Below are positions 1 to 9,312 of a stretch of 20,372 nucleotides of DNA, piece by piece. Positions within the stretch are counted from its first letter, which is position 1. The number at the start of each line of letters is the position of its first letter. This stretch comes from Euperipatoides rowelli (taxonomy: Eukaryota > Onychophora > Udeonychophora > Euonychophora > Peripatopsidae). The DNA is taken from the NCBI GenBank assembly GCA_003024985.2, contig PXIH01S0007101.1. One strand, given 5' to 3'. The notes under the pieces are model-generated. The model was given only the letters and a program-made list of their open reading frames with translations, did not search any database and was not told the origin of the DNA. The translations under genes and the position numbers were made by a program.

Positions 1-80
1 TGGAAATGTTTTAGATTGGTAATTAAAGTTAATATTTAAATTTTTTTAGAGTGCCAATATAGAACAGAATACACCGTAGC

Positions 81-104
81 TTAAATATACAATTGTATAT
101 TTAA
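81..104. repeat. 24-bp perfect palindrome
   Basis: The stretch reads TTAAATATAC-AATT-GTATATTTAA and is identical to its own reverse complement over 24 bases. It lies just 3' (in minus-strand terms) of the GIY-YIG fragment. It could be a 3'-UTR hairpin of that element or chance in AT-rich DNA. The rest of 1-142 holds nothing recognisable. Confidence 0.6.
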
Positions 105-142
105 AGTTTTGTATGTTATGTTTAAGATCAGAATAACGAAAA

Positions 143-447
143 TTACCTGTTCGTTGATAAAGATTTATGTAGTTTAAACGATAATTGGTCAAGAAGAAGT
201 GGCGAACCTTTTGTTTTATTTAACTGTGGTTGAAGTAGTTTAATTAACATTGTTTCCAGAGTAAAGCGTTTTATTTTAATTTCTGATGAGATAAGAATAT
301 GCAAATTTTCTTCATTAATAACATGGCCTGTAGTAGTGACGTGATTGTACACGGCTGACTGCTTGTCGTAAAAAGTGTGCTCTTTTAATCTAACTAGTGC
401 ACCTCTGTTACTATTTCCGACATAAGCTAATGCGCTTGGGCATTGGA

Positions 448-455
<8 letters not shown>
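143..455 (-). pseudogene. GIY-YIG endonuclease fragment, probably Penelope-like element C-terminus
   Basis: About 100 codons are open on the minus strand. The fragment shows AYVGNSNRGALVRLKEH, then SAVYNHVTTTGHVI, then LETMLIKLLQPQLN. This order (Y-[IV]-G, R-x-x-EH, H-x-x-x-TGH, a glutamate in LE, and P-x-LN) is that of the GIY-YIG nuclease at the C-terminus of Penelope-like retroelements, where it nicks target DNA. The first tyrosine motif is altered: AYVG stands without the usual upstream GxY. No reverse transcriptase is visible beside it. The start codon available at 484 is artificial, because it lies in the tail of the adjacent LINE and the run of Asn is the (AAT)n tail. A host or other mobile GIY-YIG protein is the alternative. 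Confidence 0.6.
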
Positions 456-478
<23 letters not shown>

Positions 479-479
479 T
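450..479 (-). repeat. (AAT)n microsatellite, 3' tail of LINE 1
   Basis: On the plus strand this is about ten TTA/ATT units. On the minus strand it is (AAT)n placed directly after the LINE 1 3' hairpin. CR1/L2-clade LINEs characteristically end in short tandem repeats rather than poly(A), so this marks the 3' end of the LINE and its junction with the GIY-YIG fragment. Confidence 0.7.
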
Positions 480-490
480 AGCATATGTAT

Positions 491-506
491 AAGGCCAGGA
501 GGCCTT
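491..506 (-). other. 3'-terminal hairpin of LINE 1
   Basis: AAGGCC-AGGA-GGCCTT forms a 6-bp perfect stem with a 4-base loop, 11 bases from the (AAT)n tail. Position and form fit the 3'-end stem-loop by which CR1/L2-type reverse transcriptases are thought to recognise their own RNA. Confidence 0.55.
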
Positions 507-1700
507 TTACTGCTTTAAATTTAATGGTTTAGTTACTGTATTTAAGAGGGAGTTGCTTGAAATCACATTTAGAAAAGACAAGGTGGTCTGATTTAAATTT
601 ATTAAATGATGTGGTTATCAATAACTGTTTCGGCATTTTATTCCATAAATATATTTGTGAATCTAAATGATTTGCCACTTTGGTTAGTATTTCTAAATTC
701 AATTCTTATTTTGTAATTATGTCCTCTTTGGTTTTCTCTATTTGATATTTGAAACAGATTTTCTCTATTGTTCTCTATCATTACTTTTTGGAAAATGTTA
801 ATCAAGTCACCTCTGATTATTCTCTGAGAAGGTGAATTTATTATTTCTAGTTTAGTTAATCGTTCTTGATAAGAAAGAGAATCAAAACCCTGTATTGATT
901 TTGTCATTCTTCTAAATACGGTAGTCATTCTAATTTTGTTATGTCTTTTTTCTAAAGACAAGAAACTGCTATACTATCATAGTCGACCAAGGGCAAAATG
1001 TATACTTTATAAATCAATTTAAAGTTGTGAATAGATAGAAATTTTATTCTATTTTTTATTCCAAATTTTGAACTAATTTTTAAAACTAGACTATCAGCAT
1101 GTGAAGAGAAAGAGAGCTTGTGGTCAAAAGTGACACCAAGGTCTTTTTGAGTCATTACTCTGGTAATAGGAGTATTTTTTATTTGATATTGTATGAGATT
1201 TGCTGTTACTAAATCTTATATGAGATGATTTGAAGGAATTTAGTTTAAGTCATTTGCGTCTAACCAAATACTAATTTTATTTATGTCAGATTGTGTCCCA
1301 ATCTCATCAGATGAGTGTTTTATTCTCCTCATAAGTTTCACGTCAGCATAGATGTAGATTTCTGAGTCAATATTTTTGTCTAAGTCTGCCATATAGATAT
1401 TAAAATACCCCGGAAAGGTGATACCACCCTGAGGAAAGCCTACCCAGTTAGGGAATATATTTGAGTGAGTTCCATTTATCTCTACCAAAATTGTTCTATC
1501 TGTAAGGAAGCTCACAATCCAGTTTATTACATCAAGGTCAAAATTATAAAATTTAAGTTTATCAAAAAATTTGTTATGATTTACCGTAGCAAACACAGAA
1601 CAGTCAAAGTAAATTATATCTATAGAACATTTTTCTTCAAAGCCATTAATTAAAGATTTAGTTGTTTTAAAAATGGTTGTTGTTGTTGAACTTTTTTTTT
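507..1700 (-). pseudogene. LINE 1 ORF2, 3' part: reverse transcriptase palm, thumb and C-terminus
   Basis: From 1691 downward the minus strand reads SSTTTTIF, then IDIIYFDCSVFATVNHN (motif A; the family usually has YLDFSKAFDTVNH), then FPQGG (motif B), then IYIYADVKLM (motif C). A following block has QKDLGVTFDHKLSFSSHAD (1155-952), and another has MTKSIQGFDSLSYQERL and RIIRGDLINIF (961-638). The C-terminal WNKMPKQ block at 640-600 corresponds to the common WNxLPxxV end. The reading frame breaks between these blocks. The catalytic YADD has lost one Asp by a clean 3-base deletion near 1343, which should abolish polymerase activity. Confidence 0.85.
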
Positions 1701-1840
1701 CNGGAGGATTTTACTTTTGTGTTCAAGCTAGAATTTCCCAGAAATCCAGTTATTTGTGCCTGAATTGTATTATCGATAATTTAAAACAATTTGAAATTAG
1801 TGAGTATGACTAGTATTTTGATCATGCGTGTTATTTATTA

Positions 1841-1896
1841 GCGCATGCGTATTTTTTAATTCAAAGATGGCTGGCATTGGAAAACTTTTGGTGAGT
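1841..1896 (+). promoter_or_regulatory. NRF1-like and YY1-like sites followed by a tiny ORF and splice donor, inside Merlin end
   Basis: GCGCATGCGT at 1841-1850 matches the palindromic NRF1 consensus. AAAGATGGCTGGC at 1863-1875 resembles the YY1 initiator motif AAnATGGCGGC. The ATG at 1867 opens eight codons (M-A-G-I-G-K-L-L) running into GTGAGT at 1891, a good splice donor. This layout is typical of a metazoan core promoter with a short first exon. It sits within the transposon and points inward. No acceptor or second exon was identified, so the function is inferred only. Confidence 0.35.
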
Positions 1897-2031
1897 TTAA
1901 ATGTTATTTTTTACTTTTGCAAATGTTAGGTTTTATATAAGGGTTTTATTTTTGTTTTATTTAATATTAGTGTACATAATGTTCGGTTTAATGACGTTAA
2001 ATTGAATTTTTATGTGTTTTTTTTAATAATT

Positions 2032-3186
2032 CTAAGAAGAAGTCCAGTCCGGATCATCCAGGTCGTTCATAAATGGCACTAATTCATTTTCTTCTGTGGT
2101 ATCAGCTCCCGATTCATTTGCTGTAGCTGCTTGGGCATTTGGTATCAAATGTTAAATATTAGTCATTTCTGGTGTCGGTAACTATATCATTTTCAGCTCC
2201 ATTCCTTGATTCCCATAGCCTGGATATACTGCTTTTATGTCTTTGAGAAATTGATCAATTTTTTCACCGTTGGTTTTCAAGCAGTCTAAACGCCATCTGT
2301 GATAATAATGCACAGACATATATTGTACTAGCAAATTTTCAGAGACTCGTGAAACTATACTTTTTTTGAAATATCTATTTTCGTTTTCTAGAGGATTAAT
2401 AGTGTTTGTAGTATCAGTGGCGCATAAAAATTCCCCTATTTTATTAGTTTTTTTATGTGTTGTTACTGGAAACATTTGGTCGACATTGGTATATTGTTTG
2501 GCTGAATCTGTACATATGATACTAGTTTCTGGATGGCAATATTTTTTTATAATTGGCCATAAATGTTCCTTTTTTTACGAGGCACGTGGAAAAATAAACC
2601 TTCTTTGTCTTCGCGACAAAATGTTCCAAACACAACAATACTCATTTGGTCTGTAATTCTCCCTCTATTGTACTTTCTTTTGGTTAAAAACGTTTCATCT
2701 AACAGTATTGTTTTTCCTGGTCCCCCAAGTTGTTGGCTGTGGTGAGAAGAAAAAACTTCTGCAATTTCTCTACAAAATGAGAAATAATCACAATGTTTTG
2801 CTTGAAATTACAGGTTCTTTTCGAGACATTTACCAACATTTTATTTCTGTATGTAAAAGTGTGATCAGAATTTTCATCACAAAACCAAAGATTATGGCTA
2901 ATATGTCTTTGAACAACAAGTGTACACCTTGGAAAAAGGTATTGCTCAAAGGATTAACACTCCCGTTACATTTCGTCGTTCTTCGATTTTTACAGAGCCA
3001 CCGCCATCCTAACTTGTACCTGCTGTGGGCAATTCCGACCATTGAACCTGCACATTTTGGGCAATTTGGTGCGTCTATTTTTTTAGGAATTAATTCTAAA
3101 TCTTCTAGTAATTGTAGACATTTTTCTTCGGAGCTAAGCACGTTCATCCACGTAAAATAACATAAGTTTTCAATAAACGGATGCAT
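2032..3186 (-). pseudogene. Merlin-type transposase, frameshifted
   Basis: The ATG at 3186 starts 118 codons with a zinc ribbon (C42-P-K-C45, then C65 and C73 around GWRWLCKN) and the following SNTFFQGVHL helix. After a frame change near 2830 and one in-frame stop come QLGGPGKTILLDET (first catalytic Asp, about 2698), RKYNRGR and VVFGTFCREDKEGLFFHVPR. A second frameshift follows in the T7 run at 2570-2576 (one base missing). Then come SIICTDSAKQY (second Asp, about 2507) and DTTNTINPLENENRYFKK. In the family the third catalytic residue is the Glu of TIE; here it is Asn. An acidic tail ends at 2032 after two stops. Total length near 380 codons fits an IS1595/Merlin DDE transposase. It is inactive as it stands. 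Confidence 0.8.
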
Positions 3187-3288
3187 TTTGAGACTTTATG
3201 GTATTAGTCTGTGAAGAGTATTAATGATTTCAGAACATATTTTTGTGACTATTTATAATTTCATACGGTTAAATGACCTAAAATTATG

Positions 3289-3335
3289 AATAATTAATAT
3301 GTAATTTTTTTATAAAAAATTACATATTAATTATT
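3289..3335. repeat. Perfect 22-bp inverted repeat with 3-base loop
   Basis: Arms 3289-3310 and 3314-3335 are exact reverse complements (AATAATTAATATGTAATTTT and onward) around TAT. It lies about 100 bases upstream of the transposase start inside the Merlin-type element. It may be a cruciform or a tiny foldback insertion. Confidence 0.75.
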
Positions 3336-3449
3336 AATATTGATTTCTTATTGAAAATAAAACGTATTTAACTTTTCAATATGTAATAATTAAGAATGTA
3401 TTTATTTACAGAAGTCAAATACTCCCTTCAAATTATTTCAAATTTAACT

Positions 3450-3705
3450 GTATTTCACATGTAGTTGGAGTTAGGGTTCAGGGTCAGGATTAAGGTTAGA
3501 TATCTATTGAAACATTAAAATTATGAAAAAAAGGCTATATTTCACACCTAAGTGTGTTTCACACGTAGTTGGAGTTAGGGTTCAGGGTTAGGATTAAGGT
3601 TAGTTATCTATCTACACATTACAATTATTAAAAAAAGGGCTATATTTTCCCCCACATTAAGTGTATTTCACACGTATTTGGAGTTAGGGTCAGGTTAACG
3701 TAAGT
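3450..3705. repeat. Tandem repeat, period 104-109 bp, about 2.4 copies
   Basis: Each unit starts TATTTCACACGTAGTTGGAG, then TTAGGGTTCAGGG and GGATTAAGGTTAG, then an AT-rich spacer. Equivalent positions are 3461, 3565 and 3674, giving periods of 104 and 109. The third copy is partial. The GTTAGGG runs resemble telomere-like satellite words but are not a telomere array. Confidence 0.75.
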
Positions 3706-3773
3706 AATTCTACTTTACAAGGGTCTCCATTTTTATAAAATCAGATGTAAATTACCGATATATTTATTTTTAC

Positions 3774-3936
3774 TTTTAACATATTGAATGTTTTTTGATA
3801 TTTTATTTTTCTAATAATGATTAAATTCTTAGCAATTAAAAATGCGTGTAATTCATTATTACACTCATTTTTAATTTTAAAGTATTGAGTTGTTATTGAA
3901 AAAAAAACTTGTCAATAATCATTCAATATGTTAAAA
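3774..3936. repeat. 163-bp foldback with nested hairpin
   Basis: Outer arms TTTTAACATATTGAATG (3774-3790) and its exact complement (3920-3936) enclose an inner hairpin with 19-base arms (3834-3852 and 3858-3876; 18 of 19 match) and a 5-base loop. The structure is that of a small foldback MITE nested in the 5' untranslated part of the Merlin-type element. No clear flanking duplication was seen. Confidence 0.65.
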
Positions 3937-3967
3937 TTAATAATAAAACTATTTATGCGTAATTTAT

Positions 3968-4025
3968 GTCTGGTATGGTGGCCATTTTGGAAACGGCGGC
4001 GGAACACAAAAGTAAAATCTTCCCG
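3968..4025 (-). promoter_or_regulatory. GC-rich Merlin 5' end with YY1-like ATGGC site
   Basis: Read on the minus strand from the right terminus, the TIR is followed by CCGCCGCCG and AAAATGGCCACC (ATG at 3985), a YY1-like motif in strong Kozak context. It opens only ten codons. It lies at the 5' end of the element relative to the transposase (start at 3186), so it could be that gene's promoter or untranslated leader. This is a motif-level inference. Confidence 0.3.
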
Positions 4026-6014
4026 TTTTTCTAAAACCAAATTGATTATCAGAGGGGGATTTTAAAGTGATATAAGTGGGAATTGATTCTATTTAATATT
4101 AATTTTTCAGCTACTTTAGAGATGGAAGAAGTTATTGTGATAGGTTATTATAAGAGGAGACTAAATTTTTGTTGCCCTTTTTTAATTTAGGTCTAATAGT
4201 GCCTATTTTCCATTCAGATGGAACTATTCCAAATTGTAGTGAAGCGTTTAGAGAAGTTAGAATGAAATTATTAAAGAAAGTGTGAAATTTTTTTATTAAA
4301 AAATTTGAAATCTGATTGGTAGAAGGATGTTTAGAATTTTTTAAATTTTTTATGAAAACTGAAATTTCCTGATGTTGGAAAGGATAATAAATGACAGATG
4401 GTAGGTTTTATTGTATTAAATCTGGTGAAGTAACTACCTAGCATATTACTTATGTGTTTAGGTTTGTCTAGAATACTTTTATTTTTGTCTATTAAAGAAG
4501 GAATTAAATTGTAATTTTTTTTATTAAAACTTTTAATATAATCGTAGATTATTTTAGGATTATTTTCTGTGGTGTTTAATAGGTTGTTTTCAAAAAGTTT
4601 TCTAATAGCCTATGTTGAGAAGTTTTATTTCTAATATTTTTGTAAATATTGTAAATTTCTAAGTTTTTGTTTTTGGAATAGATGTTAAAAATTTTATTTT
4701 TATTTTTTAATGCCATAGAAAGTTCTTTTATTGTTTTTATTTTTAATGTGGATTTTTTTTATTGGTGTATATTTATTTATTACATTTCTTACAGTAGAAA
4801 TTAAAAACCCATAACCTTTTTCAAATGAATCTTTTTTTTTTAAAAAATAGTTTGATAGATTAATAGATTTTAATTTATTTTCTATTTCTATAGTATTAAT
4901 GTTGTCGAAATCTTTTATATAGAATGTAGAAGAATTATTTTCCAAGTCAGCTGTTTCATAATTGAATAGAATTATGGTCACTGTTGTCTAGAAGATTTAG
5001 GCAAATAAAATTATTAATTTTTAGTTTATTTATATTGAATATTAGATCAAATTTAGATTCATAATTGTTTCTGAATTTTGTATAGAAATCAATATGTTGG
5101 TAAAAATGGTTATGCAATGTGAAAACATAAAATAGTTTGCCCAATGAATCATCAGCTTATTTACTTTCACCTATAGACCAGTTGATGTTAGGCAGGTTAA
5201 AATCACCTAATAAAACTAAATCATTGAAATTACCCTGAGAATAAATTTTTAGCAAATGTTTCATTAAATTTAGGATGGAAATAGAGTCTAAACCTGTGAT
5301 TCTAGGGAGAATATAAATTAAACAGAAAAGAATGGATTCTCTGTTAAAATCAATATCAACGATTAGGTGTTCACATATACATTCAGTTTCATAATAAAAA
5401 TTAACATTACAAACATCCAGATAGTAAAGAATGACCCCTCCTTCCTTTGATGATGAGCGATCACATCTGGAGATACCATAACCTAATAATATAGAGTTAT
5501 CTGAAATGTTTTTATTAAGCCAGGGTCTGTTAAACAGATAAGGCTGGGATGGAATTCACCAACTATAGCAAACATTGGAGTAGATAATGCTTATGATATT
5601 TTTGTTTAGATTGGTATTATATCTAATTATTATAGAAGATTTTGAATTTAGTTGAAATAGATTTATTTAAGTTAACGTTAAAGGATTTTTGGCAATATGA
5701 TTAGTCGTGAATAAGTTATGTTTGAAGATTGGAACTGGTTTAGAGGATATAGTTGGTGGATCATCAAAGTATGAATTGTAGAAGTTATTTGAGTTGAAAA
5801 GTGAAACAGCGGGGATGTCCTTGTGATGATTGACATTAATAGGATTATTTTTGAAGGATTTATTTAAATTAAAAAGTGGTGGTCATATAGGATGTGAAGA
5901 ATATGTAATTGATTTGATAGTAGATAATATATCATTTTCAAGGGGTTTGGACTTAAAAATTGTTTGAATGTGATTTTCATGATTATAGTCTATATTAGAA
6001 TGGGTACTCTGCAT
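4026..6014 (-). pseudogene. LINE 1 ORF2, 5' part: leader, EEP endonuclease and reverse transcriptase fingers
   Basis: A leader frame runs from an ATG at 6014 to a stop at 5667 with one internal TGA (5885-5883); its function is unknown. The exonuclease-endonuclease-phosphatase domain follows with PSLICLTDPG, a frameshift near 5522, then GYGISRCDRSSSKEGGVILY, LVLLGDFNLPNINW (about 5190-5215), SKFDLIFNIN and finally SDHNSIQL near 4970. The long EEP frame 5568-5157 lacks a useful ATG. Then comes a linker (4981-4700). The start of the reverse transcriptase follows: FGIVPSEWKIGTIRPKLKKG near 4210, SKVAEKLILNRI, and QFGFRK ending at the insertion at 4025. Multiple frameshifts. Confidence 0.8.
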
Positions 6015-6763
6015 CACCCAGCAATAATGTTTTCAACATAACTCTTTCTTCGGCACTTTTTCCACTTTTGTCATGTTTTGACTACTTTCATTAACTGCTT
6101 TAACTTTTATCTCATTCAAACCTCATGCAATAGTTGCAAATAGCACCTAGTTAAGATAGCTCTTTACTCTCAGGCTGCAAGAGCTCGAACGATCCATTTT
6201 GATAATTTTGATCTAACTTCCGGAAAATCTACCGTAATGACAAAAATATATGCGCAGATGTTAAAACTAGCATCGCTAAATTCTTAACATACAGTATATG
6301 AAGTTATTCAAAATTCTGCAAATAATTTAAAGTTTTACATATTTTTTTTTTTAATTTCCTATGTTGTTATTATTACAGGTTTACCGGTATTATCAAAACA
6401 AAATGAAATTTGCACGATAAATCTAGCCTACCAGAATAGGATTTGAAGTTGCTTTTACTTATCACTACTATCGGCAGAAAAAAGTTGAACTTTAATTTTG
6501 TAGAGTATTTTATATTGTAAAGGGGAATTTTTTTCCATTTCATTTAATGTATTTTTATTACCATACGTTGCGTACACATTCTTTTTTCCTTTTGTATAGC
6601 CTTATTTAAGAATGATTCAAGACTTTAAAGTTGTAAAAATTAATTACTAAGTAGTAATCAAGCTTTATTGCCTATTATTGGTCTGAATAAATAAATCAAT
6701 AATTTAATTAATAACTTGGTCAAGCCAAGCTCTAGAATTGTTATTTGTTAGCCGTCATTTTGC

Positions 6764-6850
6764 TAGGTTCTCAGTGTCCGAGAAAGGAACTATTTCCGGT
6801 TCTAGTTCTCGTGGTTCTCGCGAGTTCTGGGCTGGTTCTAAGAACCTGGC
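6764..6850. repeat. GGTTCT-rich, relatively GC-rich block
   Basis: GTTCT occurs six times in one direction and AGAACC twice in the other, with GGTTCTAAGAACC (palindromic) and CTCGCGAG embedded, in otherwise AT-rich anonymous DNA. It looks like the terminal or subterminal part of a DNA transposon or a transcription-factor site cluster, but no partner end was found. Apart from this block, 6015-7717 holds nothing I can identify. Confidence 0.4.
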
Positions 6851-7717
6851 AGAACCTATTCACGAACGGGCCCATATGATGTTAGCATGGAATGAGCAAT
6901 CTTTCATTGCATAGATTAGAAACCTACAGTACAGTGCTGCACTATAACTACAGTATGTTATTCTCTGATCTGTCAAGTTTTCTTTCTCTTTATTATTTCT
7001 AATAACTAGATGAATATGCACGCACTGACTGGTTGATTTACTTTTATATAATCATATTTATAAATTAGGTAAACATATTTAAATAAAGAATATGAAGGCT
7101 GTACACACAATGAGGAAAGTTGCATTCATTCCAAAACTTAATTCCAGGAATGACCATGTGTACTAAGCTTTATGTAGCCCAGACCAGAGTTGATAAAGCC
7201 TCAGAGGCACTTGGCCTACCTGGATCAAATACAATAACGTTTGATTACTTGTAGTTTTTGTTTTGATGCTTCACTACAGTGACTTCATACAATATCACAA
7301 TACCCTAGATGAGGGGAGGTAAATGCATTGTAGATCAATATCAATTTGTTTCTTGACAACCATTATCTAAGTCTGAACAATATGCAACCAAAGTTTGTTT
7401 ATTATTTTTTTTTTTTTAAGTAACAGAAACATTTATTTATAAAAGATAGGTCTATCATGATTTTAATTTATTAACAAAAAAGTTTACCTGCCAGAGTTAC
7501 AACTTAAAAAGGGTTTTTAATTTAATCATCTAAAGATAGAATACACACTTTTTCATAAAAACAAAAGTTGCCATTATTTATTTGTTTTTGATATTCTAAA
7601 TTAAGAATAAAATATACCATAGGGGAAATATAATGAATGATGCTTGTATGAAATCACAGCATTCCATCATAATTTCTCCTTTCACAACTGTAAATTAAAC
7701 TGCATAATTTATGACAA

Positions 7718-7822
7718 TTAAAGTTGGAGCTCTTCCTTCTGCTTCCTTAACCACATCAGCAGGTCCCATGTTTTCCTTTTTAAAAATTGCTTCTTTTCAA
7801 CTTCGTCTCTGATTACCGCCAT
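7718..7822 (-). CDS. Candidate 34-codon small ORF or first exon in YY1-like start context
   Basis: The ATG at 7822 lies in CCAACATGGCGGT, which fits both a Kozak start (A at -3) and a YY1 motif. The frame encodes a strongly basic-acidic peptide starting MAVIRDEVEKKQFL and ending KQKEELQL before TAA. Base composition here (GCAGAAGGAAGAGCTCC and similar) is clearly less AT-rich than its flanks. A second frame over the same stretch reads GPADVVKEAEGRAPTLIVIN and also ends at a stop, so a frameshifted coding relic is possible. I do not recognise the protein. It could be a real micropeptide, the first exon of a host gene, or a fossil. Confidence 0.3.
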   Translation of the reverse strand: MAVIRDEVEKKQFLKRKTWDLLMWLRKQKEELQL

Positions 7823-7905
7823 GTTGGTACTTTTGTTTATAATATTTTCAATGAACTAATTCACAAAGAATTAGCCAAGACAAAGTCTTATTGCAATTAT
7901 TTAGC

Positions 7906-7930
7906 AAAAAAAAAAAACACACACACACAA
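7906..7930. repeat. A12 plus (CA)n microsatellite
   Basis: Twelve A are followed by about six CA units. On the minus strand this is (TG)n and poly(T), lying where the 3' tail of LINE 3 would be expected once the hAT-like element at 8001-11015 is removed. Confidence 0.7.
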
Positions 7931-7992
7931 AAATCATTTGTAAGAATTACAAAATTATAACAAGAAATCAGTACATCAAATTATATAAAACT

Positions 7993-8000
7993 ATAAAAAT
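7993..8000. repeat. Left target-site duplication ATAAAAAT of the hAT-like element
   Basis: This is identical to 11016-11023. Eight bases is the hAT-superfamily duplication length. Confidence 0.7.
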
Positions 8001-9312
8001 TAAGGGTGGGAGTAGATTAAACATTTAATGTTTGATCGATTAAACATTTAATGGATTAATCGATCAATAATCGATTAATTTTTCCCTTTCTTATACCATT
8101 TTTTTTATGTTATTTATTGCCATTTTACTTCTAATTTTTGAATAAGTAATCCATAAATTTTGTTATAGTTAATTAATTGTGCAAAGTTTGTCATTATTAT
8201 NCAATCAGTATCAAAAAGCCCCATGGGGTTAATTTTCATCCTAATCAACATTTTAAACCTACAGTATCTAATGCAAGTATTGTAAACATTGAGTTTGGAA
8301 GTGAATTCCAGAAATTAATTCCCCTTGAATTAATAAATTGCTTTCTGCAGTTAGTTCAGCTAAACATCTTTTTTACTGCAAACCTATGCACTCTTGAGTT
8401 GAATCTTTGATTAATGACAAATATACCTGCACCTCTATTGTTATTGACAATAATCTCTTTAAACATAAATATCCTGTCTAGCTGCAACATTTTTGACAAG
8501 GAGTTAGCAAAGGAAGTTTTTTTCTAATCTTTGAACGTAACTTAATTTAAAAAATCCTTTGATACGTTTAGTAATATGCCTATAAGCATTTTCTACAACA
8601 AGTTTATCCTTTTTATTCACAAAATAGAAACCTGAAGCACAATATGTAAACAACCGTAGGATATAAATTACATAAATTGAACAAAATGTCTTGACGTCAA
8701 TAAATTTTAATGTATTTCTTATTCCAAATTTTGATTTCATATTATTTGCTATATAAACTGCATGTTTATCAAAGCAAAGCCCATTGTCAATGTAAATACC
8801 CAAATCTTTATATTCCATCACTTTTTTAATTTATTTCCCAAAATTGTATAGCCTATTCATAATTTTATTTATTTTTATTTTTAATGTGCAAAACTACTGA
8901 TTTATCAGTATTTATTGTCAAATCTAATTTATTGAATTTTTGTACAACTGTGTTCAAAATCTTGTTGCAACCCAACACAATCCATACTGTATCNNTTATA
9001 CTTCTATACAATTTAACATCATCTGCTTAAAGCAGCACATTTGTTGTAATAGACCTATCAATTTCTGACATAAAAATGTTAAACAAGGTGGAGGACAATA
9101 CCACTCCCTGTCGTAAACCAACCGACACCTTATGATAATTTGAAACACTATTATACAAATCTATATATACTGTATATGTCTAAATTTTATCAGTTGGTGT
9201 ATCCATCTTACAATCAACAAAGGAATATCTAGATCAAACATTTTTTTGGCTAATATGTCCACGTTAACAGTATCATAAGCACAAGATAGGTCTAAGTAAA
9301 CTATATCTGTGG

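Larger units (their letters stand above)
1701..4025 (-). mobile_element. Merlin-type (IS1016/IS1595-like) DNA transposon inserted in LINE 1
   Basis: The ends are inverted repeats of about 24 bases: CNGGAGGATTTTACTTTTGTG at 1701 and, on the minus strand from 4025, CGGGAAGATTTTACTTTTGTG, agreeing at 22 of 24 positions over the full repeat. Deleting 1701-4025 rejoins the LINE between QFGFRK and SSTTTT exactly where reverse transcriptases carry QFGFRxxxST. The target was a T/A run, so the duplication length cannot be read (T9 on the left, TTTTTCT on the right). Inside is a minus-strand Merlin-like transposase. The 840 bases between the transposase start and the right end hold tandem and inverted repeats. 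Confidence 0.8.
450..6014 (-). mobile_element. LINE 1: CR1/L2-type non-LTR retrotransposon, split by a DNA transposon
   Basis: Read 5' to 3' on the minus strand it has a leader ORF, an apurinic-type endonuclease, a reverse transcriptase split at 4025/1701, a C-terminal thumb region, a hairpin and an (AAT)n tail. After subtracting the 2.3-kb insert it is about 3.2 kb, right for one full ORF2 of this clade with some leader. Several frameshifts and a loss in the catalytic motif make it inactive. The 5' limit is approximate: similarity fades near 6014, although the same frame can be followed with one stop to about 6130. Confidence 0.8.

Noticed and set aside
2366-3160. Plus-strand ORFs of 60-150 codons
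   Set aside because: They are antisense shadows of the Merlin-type transposase, which has recognisable motifs on the minus strand.
3470-3700. GTTAGGG words as telomeric repeats
   Set aside because: They occur once or twice per 104-109-bp unit, not in tandem.
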